Assembly: GCF_016907545.1 (NCBI RefSeq)
Contig: NZ_JAFBCD010000001.1
Location: 2,542,001-2,606,000, forward strand
From: Paenarthrobacter ilicis
GTDB lineage: Bacteria; Actinomycetota; Actinomycetes; Actinomycetales; Micrococcaceae
Direction of reading: 5' to 3'
Length of the DNA: 64,000 bases
Notes under the pieces: model-generated
What the model saw: the letters and a program-made list of their open reading frames with translations, nothing else
Database searches by the model: none
Told to the model about the DNA's origin: nothing
Made by a program: the position numbers and the translations under genes
Part shown: piece by piece, positions 63,284 through 64,000 of the stretch
Layout: every line of letters begins with the position of its first letter
Position numbering within the stretch: position 1 is the first letter of the stretch

Positions 63284-64000
63284 TTACTTCGCAGAGGCAG
63301 CTTGGTCATCCGAGCGGTAAGCATGGATTTTCTCTTCCACGGCTTCTTCGCCCGGCTCGCACGTGGAATCGAGCGTGATCACACCATAGGTCCAGCCGTT
63401 GCGGCGGTACACCACTGACGGTGCATTGGTCTCCTTATCCAGGAACAGGTAGAAGTTGTGCCCCACCAGTTCCATGTTGTCCACTGCATCATCGAGGGTC
63501 AGTGATGCGGCCGGGAAGACCTTGCGGCGGATCAGGACGGGGGAATCGCCAGCGGGAATGTCGTTCTCAATGTCGTAGGGAGACCGCTCGTCCGTTGACG
63601 CTGCCGGTTCCTGGTGGTTGCTCGCTTCGACGTACAGCGGCTCATTGGCGCTGGCGGGTTCAAGCTCTGCGGTGGCTTCGCGCACGGCCTTGGGGGTGTG
63701 ACGGCCGTGGTGGACCTTCTTGCGGTCCTTTGCCCGACGCAGCCGTTCCAGCAATTTGTTGTAAGCAAGATCGAAAGCCGCGAATTTGTCAGCGGCTGTG
63801 GCCTCGGCACGGATAACGGGGCCCCTGCCCAGGACTGTCACTTCAACGGTGAGCTGTCCCGGCGTCTGCCGGGGATTGGTTTCCTTGGAAACTTTGGCGT
63901 CAACTCGCTGGACCTTATCCCCCAGCGATTCAATCTTCGAGATTTTCTCGCCGGCGTATTCGCGAAAGCGGTCAGAAACTGTGAGATTTCGTCCGCTGAT
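63284..64000 (-). CDS. hpf: Ribosome hibernation promoting factor, long form (N-terminus cut by the window)
   Basis: The frame is open to the right edge. The first visible residues are ISGRNLTVSDRFREYAGEKI, the N-terminal S30AE beta-alpha domain, missing only a few residues. A variable linker (~110-170) leads to a C-terminal dimerisation domain (PVLIRRKVFPAASLTLDDAVDNMELVGHNFYLFLDKET, then VVYRRNGWTYGVI). The long form dimerises 70S ribosomes into 100S particles in stationary phase. A shorter protein starting at 63841 would lack half the N-terminal domain and is not real. Confidence 0.95.
   Translation of the reverse strand: MSGRNLTVSDRFREYAGEKISKIESLGDKVQRVDAKVSKETNPRQTPGQLTVEVTVLGRGPVIRAEATAADKFAAFDLAYNKLLERLRRAKDRKKVHHGRHTPKAVREATAELEPASANEPLYVEASNHQEPAASTDERSPYDIENDIPAGDSPVLIRRKVFPAASLTLDDAVDNMELVGHNFYLFLDKETNAPSVVYRRNGWTYGVITLDSTCEPGEEAVEEKIHAYRSDDQAASAK

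Noticed and set aside
63284-63841. Short HPF starting at GTG 63841
   Set aside because: The frame continues to the window edge with a perfect HPF N-terminal sequence, so the short start would cut the S30AE domain.

Overview
The window is a stretch of high-GC actinobacterial chromosome, most like Arthrobacter/Paenarthrobacter (Micrococcaceae). I infer this from the gene set and protein signatures (bL37, RsrA/SigR, WhiB1, PdtaS, an actinobacterial Tad pilus locus with a DUF4244 pilin, galactofuran genes, a SAM-IV riboswitch), not from a database search. Several neighbourhoods keep the order familiar from the Mycobacterium tuberculosis Rv3219-Rv3241 region: whiB1-pdtaS, rsrA-sigR, aroA-rsgA, and an Rv3235-like gene, secA and hpf.

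Layout. 1-1360: end of the 2-oxoglutarate dehydrogenase gene, an SGNH hydrolase and the 24-residue ribosomal protein bL37. 1386-6502: the thiol-stress pair rsrA/sigR reading left from a textbook SigR promoter, with a DoxX-like gene and aroA-rsgA-hisN reading right. 6640-9908: a promoter, a SAM-IV riboswitch and a SufS-like PLP enzyme, then a methyltransferase and a MntR-type regulator. 9924-17309: an MFS exporter, a small hypothetical gene, tmRNA, smpB, an M23 peptidase, ftsX, ftsE and prfB. 17409-22032: a Tad pilus operon. 22310-31571: surface and secreted proteins, namely a GH25 muramidase with FG-GAP repeats, a ceramidase-like hydrolase, two paralogous lipoproteins and a large propeller/FG-GAP protein. 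Two of these genes share an almost identical 92-nt leader in inverted orientation.

31651-42904 is an envelope-glycan block read leftwards. It holds glf, a GlfT2-like galactofuranosyltransferase, a Wzm/Wzt-type exporter and a GT2-GtrA-GT-C trio, preceded by a separate three-gene UDP-diacetamido-sugar module. 43102-47193 encodes a solitary FHA-FtsK protein resembling the EccC/EssC motor of type VII secretion. 47873-54632 carries whiB1 with a CRP/GlxR-like site, the PdtaS histidine kinase and the 180-kDa NAD-glutamate dehydrogenase. 54690-56647 holds CpaE/TadZ-like and CpaB-like genes, probably the detached part of the Tad machinery. The right end has an excisionase-type HTH protein, an Sm-like protein, a LysM membrane protein behind four helically phased repeats, an Rv3235-like protein, secA, an AlkZ-like DNA glycosylase and the start of hpf.

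Most of the window is core chromosome; I see no insertion sequence, prophage, CRISPR array or tRNA. The least explained parts are the duplicated structured leader (27121-27212 and 28036-28127), the orphan EccC-like motor and the phased repeats at 57671-57710.
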